From Bacteroidota bacterium (GTDB taxonomy: Bacteria; Bacteroidota; Ignavibacteria; UBA10030; UBA8401), in NCBI GenBank assembly GCA_021796215.1, contig JAJYOK010000001.1:124001-188000 (forward strand): a DNA stretch of 64,000 nt. Direction: 5' to 3'. The position numbers and the translations under genes are program-made. Below are positions 1 to 9,539 of this stretch, piece by piece (the stretch's first letter is position 1; each line of letters opens with the position of its first letter). The notes beneath the pieces were generated by a model that searched no databases, had not been told where the DNA came from, and worked only from the letters and a program-made list of their open reading frames with translations.

Positions 1-1095
1 AATTTTATTGCGGTGCTGATCATTGCGTGTCCGTGCGCTCTCGGGCTTGCCACACCGACTGCAATCATGGTTGGAACGGGCCGCGGCGCTTCGAGTGGCG
101 TGCTTATTAAAAATGCCGATAGTCTTGAGCGTCTTCATAAAGTTCAAACGGTTGTTTTTGATAAAACCGGAACGATGACGATGGGAAAACCGTCTGTAAC
201 AGATGTGAAGTTGGTGAGCGGAATTGATGAGAATGAATTTTTCCGCCTCACAGCGTCCGTCGAAAAAAAATCAGAGCACCCTCTCGCCGATGCAATTGTA
301 AGCTTCGCCAAAACCAAAGGAATTACCGTTGACGAAGTTCAAAAATTTTCTTCATATCCCGGCAAGGGAATTATTGGTACGATTGATGGCAAAACGGTTG
401 CAGTCGGCAATCGAAAACTTATGGACGGATTTTCCCTCAAAACATTTGATGGCGAAAACCTAGCGGCACAATTTGAATCATCAGGAAAAACGCCGATGTT
501 TGTTGCTATCAACAACGAGCTCCAAGGCGGTTTTCAACTTGCAGGAATTATTGCAGTTGCTGACACAGTGCAACCGACTTCGGGACCTGCAATTACAGCG
601 CTGAAAAAATTGGGAATTAAAACTGTCATGCTGACGGGAGATAGCCGGCAGTCTGCGCTCAACATTGCGCAACAAATCGGCATTGACCGCGTGATTGCAG
701 AAGTTCTTCCCGATGAAAAGGCGAGCCGTATCAAAGAGTTGCAGCAAGAGGGGAAAGTTGTTGCAATGGTCGGCGATGGCATCAACGACGCGCCGGCACT
801 TGCCCAAGCCGACATCGGCATTGCAATGGGAACCGGCACAGATGTCGCGATGGAAACCGCCGATATCACATTGATGAAATCCGACCTTAACGGCGTTGTG
901 CAGGCGATGAAGTTGTCCGGAAAAACTCTTTCGACGATTAAGCAAAACCTTTTTTGGGCATTCATTTATAACGTCATCGGTATTCCTCTCGCAGCTTTTG
1001 GAATGTTGAATCCAATCATCGCCGCAGGCGCAATGGCATTTAGTTCTGTTAGTGTTGTATCCAACTCTCTGCGCTTGCGCATGGCAAAGATTTAA
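1..1095 (+). CDS. Heavy-metal (copper-type) P1B ATPase, C-terminal part, truncated by the window edge
   Basis: Frame open from base 1; CPC transmembrane motif, DKTGTMT phosphorylation motif, [10 protein letters not shown] hinge. Confidence 0.95.
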   Translation, partial: NFIAVLIIACPCALGLATPTAIMVGTGRGASSGVLIKNADSLERLHKVQTVVFDKTGTMTMGKPSVTDVKLVSGIDENEFFRLTASVEKKSEHPLADAIVSFAKTKGITVDEVQKFSSYPGKGIIGTIDGKTVAVGNRKLMDGFSLKTFDGENLAAQFESSGKTPMFVAINNELQGGFQLAGIIAVADTVQPTSGPAITALKKLGIKTVMLTGDSRQSALNIAQQIGIDRVIAEVLPDEKASRIKELQQEGKVVAMVGDGINDAPALAQADIGIAMGTGTDVAMETADITLMKSDLNGVVQAMKLSGKTLSTIKQNLFWAFIYNVIGIPLAAFGMLNPIIAAGAMAFSSVSVVSNSLRLRMAKI

Positions 1096-1211
1096 GGCTT
1101 TTTGTTCACCTTCGGTCGTTTTTTTGACCCTTCAAATTTCTATTTCCTAAAGACAATTATGAGCCAAAAGGAAGGCAGCCAATTTTTTGAATAAATTTCC
1201 GTCAAGTTCAT

Positions 1212-1240
1212 TTGACATTCGTGCTTGATTTTCATATAAT
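1212..1240 (+). promoter_or_regulatory. sigma70-like promoter for sppA (TTGACA-17-TATAAT)
   Basis: TTGACA 1212-1217, 17-nt spacer, TATAAT 1235-1240, upstream of ATG 1282. Confidence 0.7.
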
Positions 1241-1281
1241 TCAAGCAATTTCAATAACTTAGCGTCCTTGATTTTATCTAT

Positions 1282-2184
1282 ATGACAAAAACAACGAAAT
1301 GGGTGTTGGGAAGCATCGGGGTGGTTTTTCTGGTTTTCATTTTGTTTTGGGCGGCGGTATTTTTCTTCCTTTTCCACAGTGAAAGCGATGAAGAATATTC
1401 TTCGGGGACCGGAGGGACGATTGCTATTGTGGAATTGAAAGAGCCGATTGTTTCCTCTGAAAGCATTGTTCGTCAATTCAAAAAATACCGGAAAGATAAT
1501 TCGGTCAAAGCAATTGTTTTTCGTATTGAGTCACCGGGTGGCGGCGTTTCTGCAAGCCAGGAAATTTACGAGGAGGTAAAGAAAACCCGTGACAGCGGAA
1601 AGCCGGTTGTTGTTTCGATGGGTTCGGTTGCGGCAAGCGGCGGATATTACGTTTCACTTGGCGCGAGTAAAATTGTTGCAAATCCGGGGACACTCACGGG
1701 AAGTATTGGTGTCATTTCAGAATTTCTCAACTTCAATCAACTCTTCAACAAAATCGGGATTGGCTCGACGACAGTAAAGAGCGGAAAATTCAAAGACACC
1801 GGTTCGCCCTACCGTCCGTTCTCAGAAGCGGACAAAAAATATTTTCAGGAAACAATTGACGATGTATATCAGCAATTTTTGAATGTCGTTGAAACTGAAC
1901 GCAAGCTTTCTCCTGCGAAGGCAAAAGAACTTGCCGACGGCCGTGTCTTCACCGGGAAAAAAGCTTACGAAGTCGGTTTAATTGATACACTAGGGACGTA
2001 CGAAGATGCGATATCCATTGCCGCGGACCTGGCGGGAATTTCCGGAACACCGCGTCTTATCAAAGAGCGAAAGAAAGAAAAACTTCTCGACGTTTTAATG
2101 GGAAGCGTGAAGAATGAGATTTCAGGATTAAAAGAAGAGGTTTTGAATCAGCCGATATTGCAATACAAACTTACTCAACCATAA
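1282..2184 (+). CDS. sppA: Signal peptide peptidase SppA (S49 family)
   Basis: N-terminal TM; ESPGGGVSAS, SMGSVAASGGYYVS, GTLTGSIGVI motifs. Confidence 0.93.
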   Translation: MTKTTKWVLGSIGVVFLVFILFWAAVFFFLFHSESDEEYSSGTGGTIAIVELKEPIVSSESIVRQFKKYRKDNSVKAIVFRIESPGGGVSASQEIYEEVKKTRDSGKPVVVSMGSVAASGGYYVSLGASKIVANPGTLTGSIGVISEFLNFNQLFNKIGIGSTTVKSGKFKDTGSPYRPFSEADKKYFQETIDDVYQQFLNVVETERKLSPAKAKELADGRVFTGKKAYEVGLIDTLGTYEDAISIAADLAGISGTPRLIKERKKEKLLDVLMGSVKNEISGLKEEVLNQPILQYKLTQP

Positions 2185-2202
2185 CAGTATAGGAGAAAAC
2201 AC

Positions 2203-2499
2203 GTGACGAAAGCCGATATTGTTGACATCATTGCTTCTGGCACCGGTTTGACAAAGGTGGAAACGGAAGCGGTTGTTGATGGTTTTATCCAAACAGTGAT
2301 TTCTTCATTGCGGGATGGAAAGAATATCGAGATTCGCGGCTTCGGCAGCTTCAAAGTGAAAAAGAGAAAAGGAAGAGTGGCGCGCAATCCGAGGACGGGT
2401 GAGCAAGTGAAAGTTGAAGAACATTATGTACCGATCTTCAAAGTATCGAAAGAATTGAAGATGCTTGTAAATGAAAATCTTAAGAAGACATTAGGCTGA
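2203..2499 (+). CDS. HU/IHF family DNA-binding protein
   Basis: 98 aa; GFGSFKVKKRKGRVARNPRTGE signature. Confidence 0.95.
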   Translation: MTKADIVDIIASGTGLTKVETEAVVDGFIQTVISSLRDGKNIEIRGFGSFKVKKRKGRVARNPRTGEQVKVEEHYVPIFKVSKELKMLVNENLKKTLG

Positions 2500-2519
2500 A
2501 CGTATTTTCAGGAGTTTTT

Positions 2520-3413
2520 GTGGCACTACAACCTAAAATTCTCTGTGCTCAATGCGGCAATCCGCTTCGTTTGCACGATCGGTTTTGTGCGACGTGCGGA
2601 ACTGAAGTTGACTGGACCGAATCGGAAGCAACCGAACAGCCGGCTCACACAGGAAAAGGAACCATTATTTGTCCTTCCTGCGGCGTTCCCAATCCAGTTA
2701 CAAATGAAGAGTGTGTGGCTTGCGGTTCAAAACTTTCGAAGCAGCCCCAAGCGGTGGGTCAATCCCAAAGGGAGCTTCAACAAGTGAAATCGAACCAAGC
2801 GTCGCGGCATTCAAAACACAAAGGCGAGAACAGTAAAAAGGAAAAACATTTTTCGCTGAAACTTGAGTCATGGCATTGGCTTGCAATAGCCGCAGCGGCG
2901 GTGATTATCATTGTCATTGTTATCGGAGAATTGCGGAACACTCCAAAGGAGATGCCGTCAGAATCTGCGGCGACTAATGGCGTATCCGTCAGCCCGACGA
3001 TGCTTGCCGATATTGATGCGATGCAGAAAACGGTAGACGCAAATCCAAATGATACTCAGGCGATGCTTCATCTTGCGAACATGCTGCACGATGCTCATTT
3101 TTATCCCCGCGCAATTGAGATGTACAAAAAATATCTTGCAAAGAAACCAGAAGATCCGAATGCACGTGTAGACATGGGAATTTGTTATCTCGAAACTGGC
3201 GACGCACCGACTGCCGCAAAGGAAATGCAAACTGCGTTGAAATACGATCCGAAGCATCAAATGGCAATGTTTAATCTCGGCATTGTCAATTTAAATATGG
3301 GCAATGTTCAGCAATCGAATGAATGGTTAAAGAAAGCTATTAAAATAGATTCAACGACGACAATTGCACAACGAGCAAAAGACATACTTTCAGAACATTC
3401 ACAAATTCAATAA
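2520..3413 (+). CDS. Zinc-ribbon / TPR membrane protein
   Basis: Two CxxC pairs at N-terminus (CAQCG, CATCG; CPSCG, CVACG), one TM, C-terminal TPR repeats; GTG start. Confidence 0.8.
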   Translation: MALQPKILCAQCGNPLRLHDRFCATCGTEVDWTESEATEQPAHTGKGTIICPSCGVPNPVTNEECVACGSKLSKQPQAVGQSQRELQQVKSNQASRHSKHKGENSKKEKHFSLKLESWHWLAIAAAAVIIIVIVIGELRNTPKEMPSESAATNGVSVSPTMLADIDAMQKTVDANPNDTQAMLHLANMLHDAHFYPRAIEMYKKYLAKKPEDPNARVDMGICYLETGDAPTAAKEMQTALKYDPKHQMAMFNLGIVNLNMGNVQQSNEWLKKAIKIDSTTTIAQRAKDILSEHSQIQ

Positions 3414-3433
3414 ACTAAATACGGAGAGCACTT

Positions 3434-3529
3434 ATGCCAAGTGGAAAAAAGCGCAAACGCCATAAAATGGCGACGCACAAGCGAAAAAAACGCTTGCGGA
3501 AGATGCGGCACAAGAAGAAGATTCGCTAA
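3434..3529 (+). CDS. 31-aa highly basic AURKAIP1/COX24-domain-like protein (putative small ribosomal protein, mS38/bS22-like)
   Basis: MPSGKKRKRHKMATHKRKKRLRKMRHKKKIR*; GGAG upstream; absent from supplied ORF track. Confidence 0.8.
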   Translation: MPSGKKRKRHKMATHKRKKRLRKMRHKKKIR

Positions 3530-3535
3530 CAATTG

Positions 3536-3571
3536 ACTGCTCATGGAATTTTTCTGTGGGCAGTTTTTTTT
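3536..3571 (+). terminator. Rho-independent terminator after the 31-aa gene
   Basis: ACTGCTCA (3536-3543) / TGGGCAGT (3557-3564) followed by T-run. Confidence 0.75.
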
Positions 3572-3598
3572 AGATGCTGTGATGAAATATCTAAAAGA

Positions 3599-3627
3599 TT
3601 GAAATATGTGTCACGATTGCGTACCAT
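3599..3627 (+). promoter_or_regulatory. Candidate promoter for the GH13-like gene (TTGAAA-17-TACCAT)
   Basis: Spacing 17; lies between terminator and first plausible ATG at 3644. Confidence 0.4.
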
Positions 3628-3643
3628 ACATCATCATCTCCCG

Positions 3644-6600
3644 ATGAAGTCAAAAACCTTATTCAACGGAATCTTTACACCACGGGAACGTAATTCGTTT
3701 CACATCATCATTGCTCTGCCCCGGCTTGGAACATTTCCAACGTCCTGTTCAAATTTTTCCCGCTGCGAATTTCACATTCACGCTTCAGCAAGAGATAAAT
3801 ATCAGTTCAGTGACTCTTTGTTTTCAACTGCCGGCAATGTGATTTTTCCTGATTTCCGTGCGGTAAGAATTTTCACGCAGAAAATAAACGAGCAGCGTGA
3901 GCCGAAGAAAGCGGTGCGTGCCGGGCATGTTAATGCAATGGGCTTAATTGATGAGATCTTTCATTTTGTTGTCCGGCTGTACGAAGAAACAGCAAACCCC
4001 GGAGTTTTCGTCCGTGCAGAGCAAGCGTTGCACAATGCCATTGGCGAGAAAGGTTTGAACGATGTGCTTTCAGTGTTTGTGGAAAATTTCCCAACAGTAG
4101 AAGTTCATCGAAAACTAAAATCACCGAGCGAATTCCTTGCGGGCGTGTCAGGCGATCGCGCGAACCGTCTTGTGACGCTCGAAGAAATTGTTCTTTTGTA
4201 CTTCGCTAACATTAATCCTGCGTTCTCTCCGCTCAAAGAACTTTTTGATGATGCTGAGTTATCATCCCGCACGATGTACAAAGAAGTTATTACGTCGCTT
4301 GAGAATTTTTTCAGAAACGAAAAGCCGTTCGGTCCCGATTATCAATCGTTATTCGAATTACTGCGCGCGCCAATTCTTGCCCATCCTGATAGCTTAGAAG
4401 CACAACTTCAATTTATTCGGCGCAAGTGGGGAATGATACTTTCCGCGAAGTATCTGAATCGTATTTTGAGTGGAATGGATTTTCTTGCGGAAGAATCCAA
4501 ACTGTTCCCTCAAGGCGGCACTGCACTTCCGCCGATTCCTACATTCAAACATAATGAAGGCGGTGCGCATTATGATTCGCCGGAGTACGAACGATTTACT
4601 TCTGACACCGATTGGATGCCGAGGGTTGTGCTGCTTGCGAAAAATTCATATGTCTGGCTTGATCAATTGTCTAAAAAATATCAACGCTCTATCTCACGCC
4701 TTGATCAAATTCCTGATGAAGAATTGGACCAACTTGCGCGGTGGAATTTTACCGGGCTGTGGCTCATCGGCTTGTGGGAACGAAGCACTGCCTCGCAGCG
4801 AATAAAACAACTGACCGGAAACCCGGAAGCTGTTTCTTCCGCGTATTCTTTATTCGAATATGAAATCGCAAATGATCTTGGCGGTGAAGCAGCGTTTCAG
4901 AATTTGAAAGCACGCGCATGGCAAAGAGGAATCCGGCTTGCAGGCGACATGGTACCCAACCACATGGGAATATATTCGCGCTGGGTCATCGAGCATCCCG
5001 AGTTTTTTATTCACTCTGACTACAGTCCGTTTCCAAATTATCGCTTCACAGGAGAAAATCTTTCGCAGGACTCGTGGGTTGAACTTCGCATTGAAGATGG
5101 TTACTGGCGGCGCTCGGACGCAGCGGTTGTTTTTCAACGGATTGATCGAGCGACGGGGAAGGTGACATACATTTATCACGGTAACGACGGAACGAGCATG
5201 CCGTGGAATGACACCGCGCAGCTTGACTTGTTGAAAGGTGAAGTGCGCGAAGCGTTGATCCAGACTATTTTTCATGTTGCAAGAAAATTTCCAATCATCC
5301 GTTTTGACGCCGCGATGACGTTGACAAAAAAACACTATCAACGTTTGTGGTACCCGCAGCCGGGAACCGGCGGCGACATTCCATCGCGCGCCGATCACGC
5401 GTTAAGCCGAGATGAATTCGACAAGCTTTTTTCAAATGAATTTTGGAGAGAGGTTGTTGACCGCATCAATGCTGAGATGCCGGACACGCTGCTGCTTGCA
5501 GAAGCGTTTTGGCTTATGGAGGGATATTTTGTTCGAACACTCGGAATGCATCGTGTCTATAACAGCGCATTCATGCACATGCTGATGAAGGAAGAAAACG
5601 GAAAGTACCGCCAGCTCATAAAAAATACGCTCGATTACAATCCGGAAATCCTGAAGCGCTATGTCAACTTTATGAGCAATCCGGATGAACAAACTGCCGT
5701 TGCCCAATTCGGAAAAGACGATAAATATTTCGGTGCTGCGCTCATGATGGTAACATTGCCTGGGCTTCCGATGTTTGCTCACGGCCAGATCGAGGGCTTA
5801 ACAGAAAAATACGGCATGGAATACAAGCGTGCCTACTATAATGAATCGGCTGATGAACATTTGATTCGGCGGCACGAACAGGAAATTTTTCCAATCATGA
5901 GCAAGCGGCATCTTTTCAGTCAAGTTGATAATTTTGAGCTGTACGATTTTGTTGATGCGCGCGGCACTGTGAACGACAATGTTTTTGCTTATTCGAATAT
6001 TGCGGGCAGCGAGCGCGCGTTGATTGTGTATCACAATAAATATGAAGAATGCAAAGGGCGGATTCGGACAGCGTCGCCAAAATTGTATGTGCGGGAAAAT
6101 GGTGTGAAAGCAGTTGGCGTGAAAACGTTAGGTGAGGCGCTTCGCCTTAATTCGTCGGCAAATATATATTACATCTTCAAAGATTTCAAATCGAATCTTG
6201 AATATATTCGTTCGGGCGCAGAATTACATGAGCAAGGATTGTATATCGAACTGAAGGCGTTTCAGTATCATATTTTTCTTGATTTTAAAGAAGTGGCGGA
6301 TTCCGGCGGCGAATATGAACATCTCGCCCGCCATGTGAAAGGGCGGGGCGTGTCGAGCATTTATGATGAGCTGCAGCAATTGCGGCTGATGCCGATTCAC
6401 AGGCAGATCGAGAAAATTTTAAAACATCATTTTGTTGAAAGCCTTGCGAAGAGTTTTGCATCGCGCGCGAAAAAATTTGTGTTTGATGAAACCGAAGTGA
6501 AGCAAATTGAAAAGTTGATAGTACGTTCCGGTTCCGATATTTGTGTATTACTTGGAAAACCGTTCGAAGAAGAAAATGCCGTCCATGAGTTGAAGAGTGC

Positions 6601-7213
6601 TATTCATGCAGTCGAGCGCCTTGTACGATCAGGTAGCGACCGACGTAAGCAGGCAAAAAAAGCTCCCGATAAATCATTTCTCAATAAAGCGCTCGTGATG
6701 GAAGAAAGCCGAACACTTTTCTTTTTAATGTTTATAGATATCATTGCAGGACTGATAAAGTCAGGAGACAGCAAAGAAGTTGTTGAGCGGTTACGGCTGT
6801 CAGCGATTCTTCGTAAGCTAATTCAAGATAATCCGAGAAAGAACGGGTTAAGTGATCGGGAATTATTCTTTTATGTTATACTTCAGCACGAACCGGAGTT
6901 TGAGAGGAAAGGAATTTTACTGTGGAGAGGAATTATCGAGCAACTTTTCAATGATTCCTATGCGAGGGATTTGCTACAAGTGAATTTATATGAAGGCAGG
7001 TGGTACTTTGGAAAAGAACAATTTGAAAAATTACTTGAATGGTTCGGACTTCTTGCTTTAATTCATCTTGCCAAAGATGAAGAAGCAGGGAGATTCAAAA
7101 CATTTCGAACCAAAGTTCTTTCTGAAATTCAAGCAATTGAAAAACTCGCTGTGTTATCAAAATTCCAAGTGGAACGGTTTCAAAATTTGCTGGCAAAGAA
7201 AAAAGGAAAATGA
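3644..7213 (+). CDS. Large alpha-amylase (GH13-like) family protein, about 1190 aa; ORF track start 3533 lies inside a terminator
   Basis: GDMVPNHMG (region I), FPIIRFDAAM (region II), TLLLAEAFW (region III), FMSNPDEQ (region IV-like), TLPGLPMFAHGQIEGLTEKYGMEYKRAY. Confidence 0.8.
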   Translation: MKSKTLFNGIFTPRERNSFHIIIALPRLGTFPTSCSNFSRCEFHIHASARDKYQFSDSLFSTAGNVIFPDFRAVRIFTQKINEQREPKKAVRAGHVNAMGLIDEIFHFVVRLYEETANPGVFVRAEQALHNAIGEKGLNDVLSVFVENFPTVEVHRKLKSPSEFLAGVSGDRANRLVTLEEIVLLYFANINPAFSPLKELFDDAELSSRTMYKEVITSLENFFRNEKPFGPDYQSLFELLRAPILAHPDSLEAQLQFIRRKWGMILSAKYLNRILSGMDFLAEESKLFPQGGTALPPIPTFKHNEGGAHYDSPEYERFTSDTDWMPRVVLLAKNSYVWLDQLSKKYQRSISRLDQIPDEELDQLARWNFTGLWLIGLWERSTASQRIKQLTGNPEAVSSAYSLFEYEIANDLGGEAAFQNLKARAWQRGIRLAGDMVPNHMGIYSRWVIEHPEFFIHSDYSPFPNYRFTGENLSQDSWVELRIEDGYWRRSDAAVVFQRIDRATGKVTYIYHGNDGTSMPWNDTAQLDLLKGEVREALIQTIFHVARKFPIIRFDAAMTLTKKHYQRLWYPQPGTGGDIPSRADHALSRDEFDKLFSNEFWREVVDRINAEMPDTLLLAEAFWLMEGYFVRTLGMHRVYNSAFMHMLMKEENGKYRQLIKNTLDYNPEILKRYVNFMSNPDEQTAVAQFGKDDKYFGAALMMVTLPGLPMFAHGQIEGLTEKYGMEYKRAYYNESADEHLIRRHEQEIFPIMSKRHLFSQVDNFELYDFVDARGTVNDNVFAYSNIAGSERALIVYHNKYEECKGRIRTASPKLYVRENGVKAVGVKTLGEALRLNSSANIYYIFKDFKSNLEYIRSGAELHEQGLYIELKAFQYHIFLDFKEVADSGGEYEHLARHVKGRGVSSIYDELQQLRLMPIHRQIEKILKHHFVESLAKSFASRAKKFVFDETEVKQIEKLIVRSGSDICVLLGKPFEEENAVHELKSAIHAVERLVRSGSDRRKQAKKAPDKSFLNKALVMEESRTLFFLMFIDIIAGLIKSGDSKEVVERLRLSAILRKLIQDNPRKNGLSDRELFFYVILQHEPEFERKGILLWRGIIEQLFNDSYARDLLQVNLYEGRWYFGKEQFEKLLEWFGLLALIHLAKDEEAGRFKTFRTKVLSEIQAIEKLAVLSKFQVERFQNLLAKKKGK

Positions 7214-7265
7214 TTTTTTTAAATTCGTAGGTAGTAAACCGGTGCAAAAATTTCACATCATACTC

Positions 7266-7293
7266 TTGACTCTGCGAAAATTATCGCTATATT
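7266..7293 (+). promoter_or_regulatory. sigma70-like promoter (TTGACT-16-TATATT) driving a short transcript
   Basis: TTGACT 7266-7271, TATATT 7288-7293. Confidence 0.55.
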
Positions 7294-7299
7294 TGTTCC

Positions 7300-7383
7300 T
7301 GACCCGTGCGGCAATTCCTCCCCTGATTGTTGCACACTAAAAGGGTCGAGCTCGGTGCCCCCCCACACCGGGCTTTTTTATTT
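7300..7383 (+). ncRNA. Candidate structured small RNA (or attenuator leader) with two C-rich hairpin loops
   Basis: GTGCGGCAAT/ATTGTTGCAC 10-bp stem with loop TCCTCCCCTG, enclosed by GACCC/GGGTC, followed by GCTCGGTG/CACCGGGC terminator with CCCCCCCA loop and T6. Confidence 0.55.
7350..7383 (+). terminator. Rho-independent terminator
   Basis: GCTCGGTG 7350-7357 / CACCGGGC 7366-7373 then TTTTTTATTT. Confidence 0.8.
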
Positions 7384-7454
7384 GGAAGATTTTGAATATT
7401 ATTCAGGAACATTTTTAGACAACAATCATCTAACCCGATAGAGAGGCTGAGCAC

Positions 7455-7754
7455 ATGGCAAAAGCAATAAAAGAAAAAGAACGGCTTGCGGCAAAAAGAA
7501 AAGCGAAAGTAGAAATTTTTCCCCTTAGCCCCACAAATTACAAGATTTTGATCGCCGGAATTGCAGTTATTGTCGTGGGCTATATTCTTCTTGGCACAGG
7601 TAAGTGGGATGGTTTTCTCGCATTAACGCTTGCCCCAATTGTGCTGGTCATCGGCTACTGCGTCATTATTCCTCTTGGAATTATATACCGAAAAAAAGAG
7701 AAGACGGTGGAAACATCTGCAGCCGGCAATTCAACCACGGCACCGCAGGGATAA
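7455..7754 (+). CDS. Small DUF3098-like membrane protein
   Basis: 99 aa, basic N-terminus, two TM helices, PLSPTNYKILIAGIAVIVVGYILL. Confidence 0.6.
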   Translation: MAKAIKEKERLAAKRKAKVEIFPLSPTNYKILIAGIAVIVVGYILLGTGKWDGFLALTLAPIVLVIGYCVIIPLGIIYRKKEKTVETSAAGNSTTAPQG

Positions 7755-7779
7755 TTCCCGGCAACCAGTGTGCAATGCG

Positions 7780-8775
7780 TTAAAGCGGAAAAAAAGGGGA
7801 GAGCAGCCAATATATTAGTGCGGAAGCAATTGCAGAGAGAGGAATTGTCAGGAGCCACGCCATCACAATTCTTTTCGCAACACCCCAGCGAACAGCAGAA
7901 AGTCTTTTTGTTGCACCGACTCCCATAATTGCACCGGTGATAGTGTGTGTCGTACTGACAGCGATGCCGCTCATCGCTGTGATGAGCAAAGTAAATCCGC
8001 CTGCGGTTTCGGCCGAAAACCCATCCGATGTTTTTAGCTTGGTTACCTTTTGTCCCATTGTCTTCACAATTCTCCAACCGCCGAACAATGTTCCTAAGGC
8101 GATGGCAATGTGGCACAAGATAATCACTTCGAAAGGAACGGCGAAAGTTTTCAATATTCCTGCAGTGACAAGCAATCCCGTAATAACCCCCATGGTTTTT
8201 TGCGCATCGTTTGTGCCGTGTCCCAAACTGTACACCGCGGCTGAAAGAAGCTGAAGCCTGCGAAACGCATGATTGATTTTTGACGAAGACCGGTGATGAA
8301 ACATCCACATTAATGTTACCTTGATTGTGAATCCAATCACCATTCCCATAATAGGCGCGACGACCATAAAGATGAGCGTATTTGTCCATCCTCCGTACAA
8401 AATTGAGCCGAAGCCTGCTTTTGCGATTGCGGCGCCTGCGTAGCCGCCCATGAGCGCGTGCGATGAACTTGTTGGGAGACCGAAATACCATGTGATGATG
8501 TCCCAAAAAATAGCGCCCAGCAAACCACAAAGAATGACATACTCGTTTACCGATTCCAATTTAATCAAACCTTTACCGAGAGTGGTGGCAACACTGACGC
8601 CGAAAACAAATGCCGCCACAAGATTAAAGAACGCAGCCCAGATCACTGCCTTGCGTGGAGTAAGAACGCGTGTGGAGACAATTGTCGCAATTGAATTTGC
8701 GGCATCGTGGAACCCATTTAAGAAATCGAATACAAGCGCAATAAGGATGATGAGAAGGACGAACGGTGTCAACAT
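7780..8775 (-). CDS. PiT family inorganic phosphate transporter
   Basis: GFHDAANSIATIVSTRVLTP and GHGTNDAQKTMGVI duplicated PHO4 signatures. Confidence 0.95.
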   Translation of the reverse strand: MLTPFVLLIILIALVFDFLNGFHDAANSIATIVSTRVLTPRKAVIWAAFFNLVAAFVFGVSVATTLGKGLIKLESVNEYVILCGLLGAIFWDIITWYFGLPTSSSHALMGGYAGAAIAKAGFGSILYGGWTNTLIFMVVAPIMGMVIGFTIKVTLMWMFHHRSSSKINHAFRRLQLLSAAVYSLGHGTNDAQKTMGVITGLLVTAGILKTFAVPFEVIILCHIAIALGTLFGGWRIVKTMGQKVTKLKTSDGFSAETAGGFTLLITAMSGIAVSTTHTITGAIMGVGATKRLSAVRWGVAKRIVMAWLLTIPLSAIASALIYWLLSPFFPL

Positions 8776-8793
8776 AAAGAGTTCGAAAAATAA

Positions 8794-9441
8794 TTAGGCG
8801 TGTTTAATTACAATTGATTCGAGAACATTAGCAACATCTTCACAACTGTCGGTCGCCGTTTCCAATCCGACGTAAACTTCTTTCAGTTTGATAAGCTGAA
8901 AAGGATCTTTTTCATTCCCAAAAAGTCCTACCATTGCTTCCTCAAAGACAGTGTCCGCTTCATTTTCATACTCGTTGACAGTTTTAAAAACTTTTTGCAA
9001 CTCATCGGCTTGCTGCAGGTTTCGTAAAAGAGTTATACCCCGCTGAAGTTCAGCGATGGATTTTGCAATGATTTCGATAAGGCGAATAGAGTCGGCAGGC
9101 CATTCCTTCAATTTATATAAGTAGAAACGTCGCGCAGATCCGTCTATTTGATCCATAATTTCGTCGAGTGAATAAGCGAGAAGGTGAATATCCTCGCGGT
9201 CAAAGGGTGTTACAAATGTTCCGTTTAGTTCGGAAAAGATCTTGTGTGTGATAGAATCACCCGCATGTTCACAGTCGCGTATTTCACGAACGAATTTTTC
9301 TTGTTCAGTTTTTATTTTTGCGGCTGAAAGTTTTTTCATTATGGACGCTGCCGCAACAAGGTTCTGAGCGGATTCTTCAAAAAGGGAAAAAAATGTTTCA
9401 TCATGCGGAAGAAGAACTTTGATAAAACGGTCGAGTTTCAT
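8794..9441 (-). CDS. DUF47 / PhoU-like Pit accessory protein
   Basis: Sequence pattern REIRDCEHAGDSITHKIFSEL...TPFDREDIHLLAYSLDEIMDQID; adjacent to pit. Confidence 0.92.
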   Translation of the reverse strand: MKLDRFIKVLLPHDETFFSLFEESAQNLVAAASIMKKLSAAKIKTEQEKFVREIRDCEHAGDSITHKIFSELNGTFVTPFDREDIHLLAYSLDEIMDQIDGSARRFYLYKLKEWPADSIRLIEIIAKSIAELQRGITLLRNLQQADELQKVFKTVNEYENEADTVFEEAMVGLFGNEKDPFQLIKLKEVYVGLETATDSCEDVANVLESIVIKHA

Positions 9442-9539
9442 GGCAGGTCCTGTAGAGAATGTTGATCAATTCAAGGGCACATAAATTTACCGAAAAATTG
9501 GTATGTTTCAAAGCGAAACAGGAAAATTAAACCGCATTG

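Noticed and set aside
481-965. Long antisense ORFs inside the P-type ATPase gene (and many similar antisense ORFs throughout the track)
   Set aside because: Overlap strongly supported genes, no recognisable domains, Cys/His/Arg-rich composition typical of reverse-frame translation
7068-7340. 90-aa ORF overlapping the end of the GH13-like gene and the sRNA candidate
   Set aside because: Out of frame with a supported gene, no homology-like features, overlaps promoter and structured RNA
7655-8530. 291-aa minus-strand ORF overlapping the PiT gene
   Set aside because: Out-of-frame shadow of the phosphate transporter; low-complexity Arg/His/Cys composition
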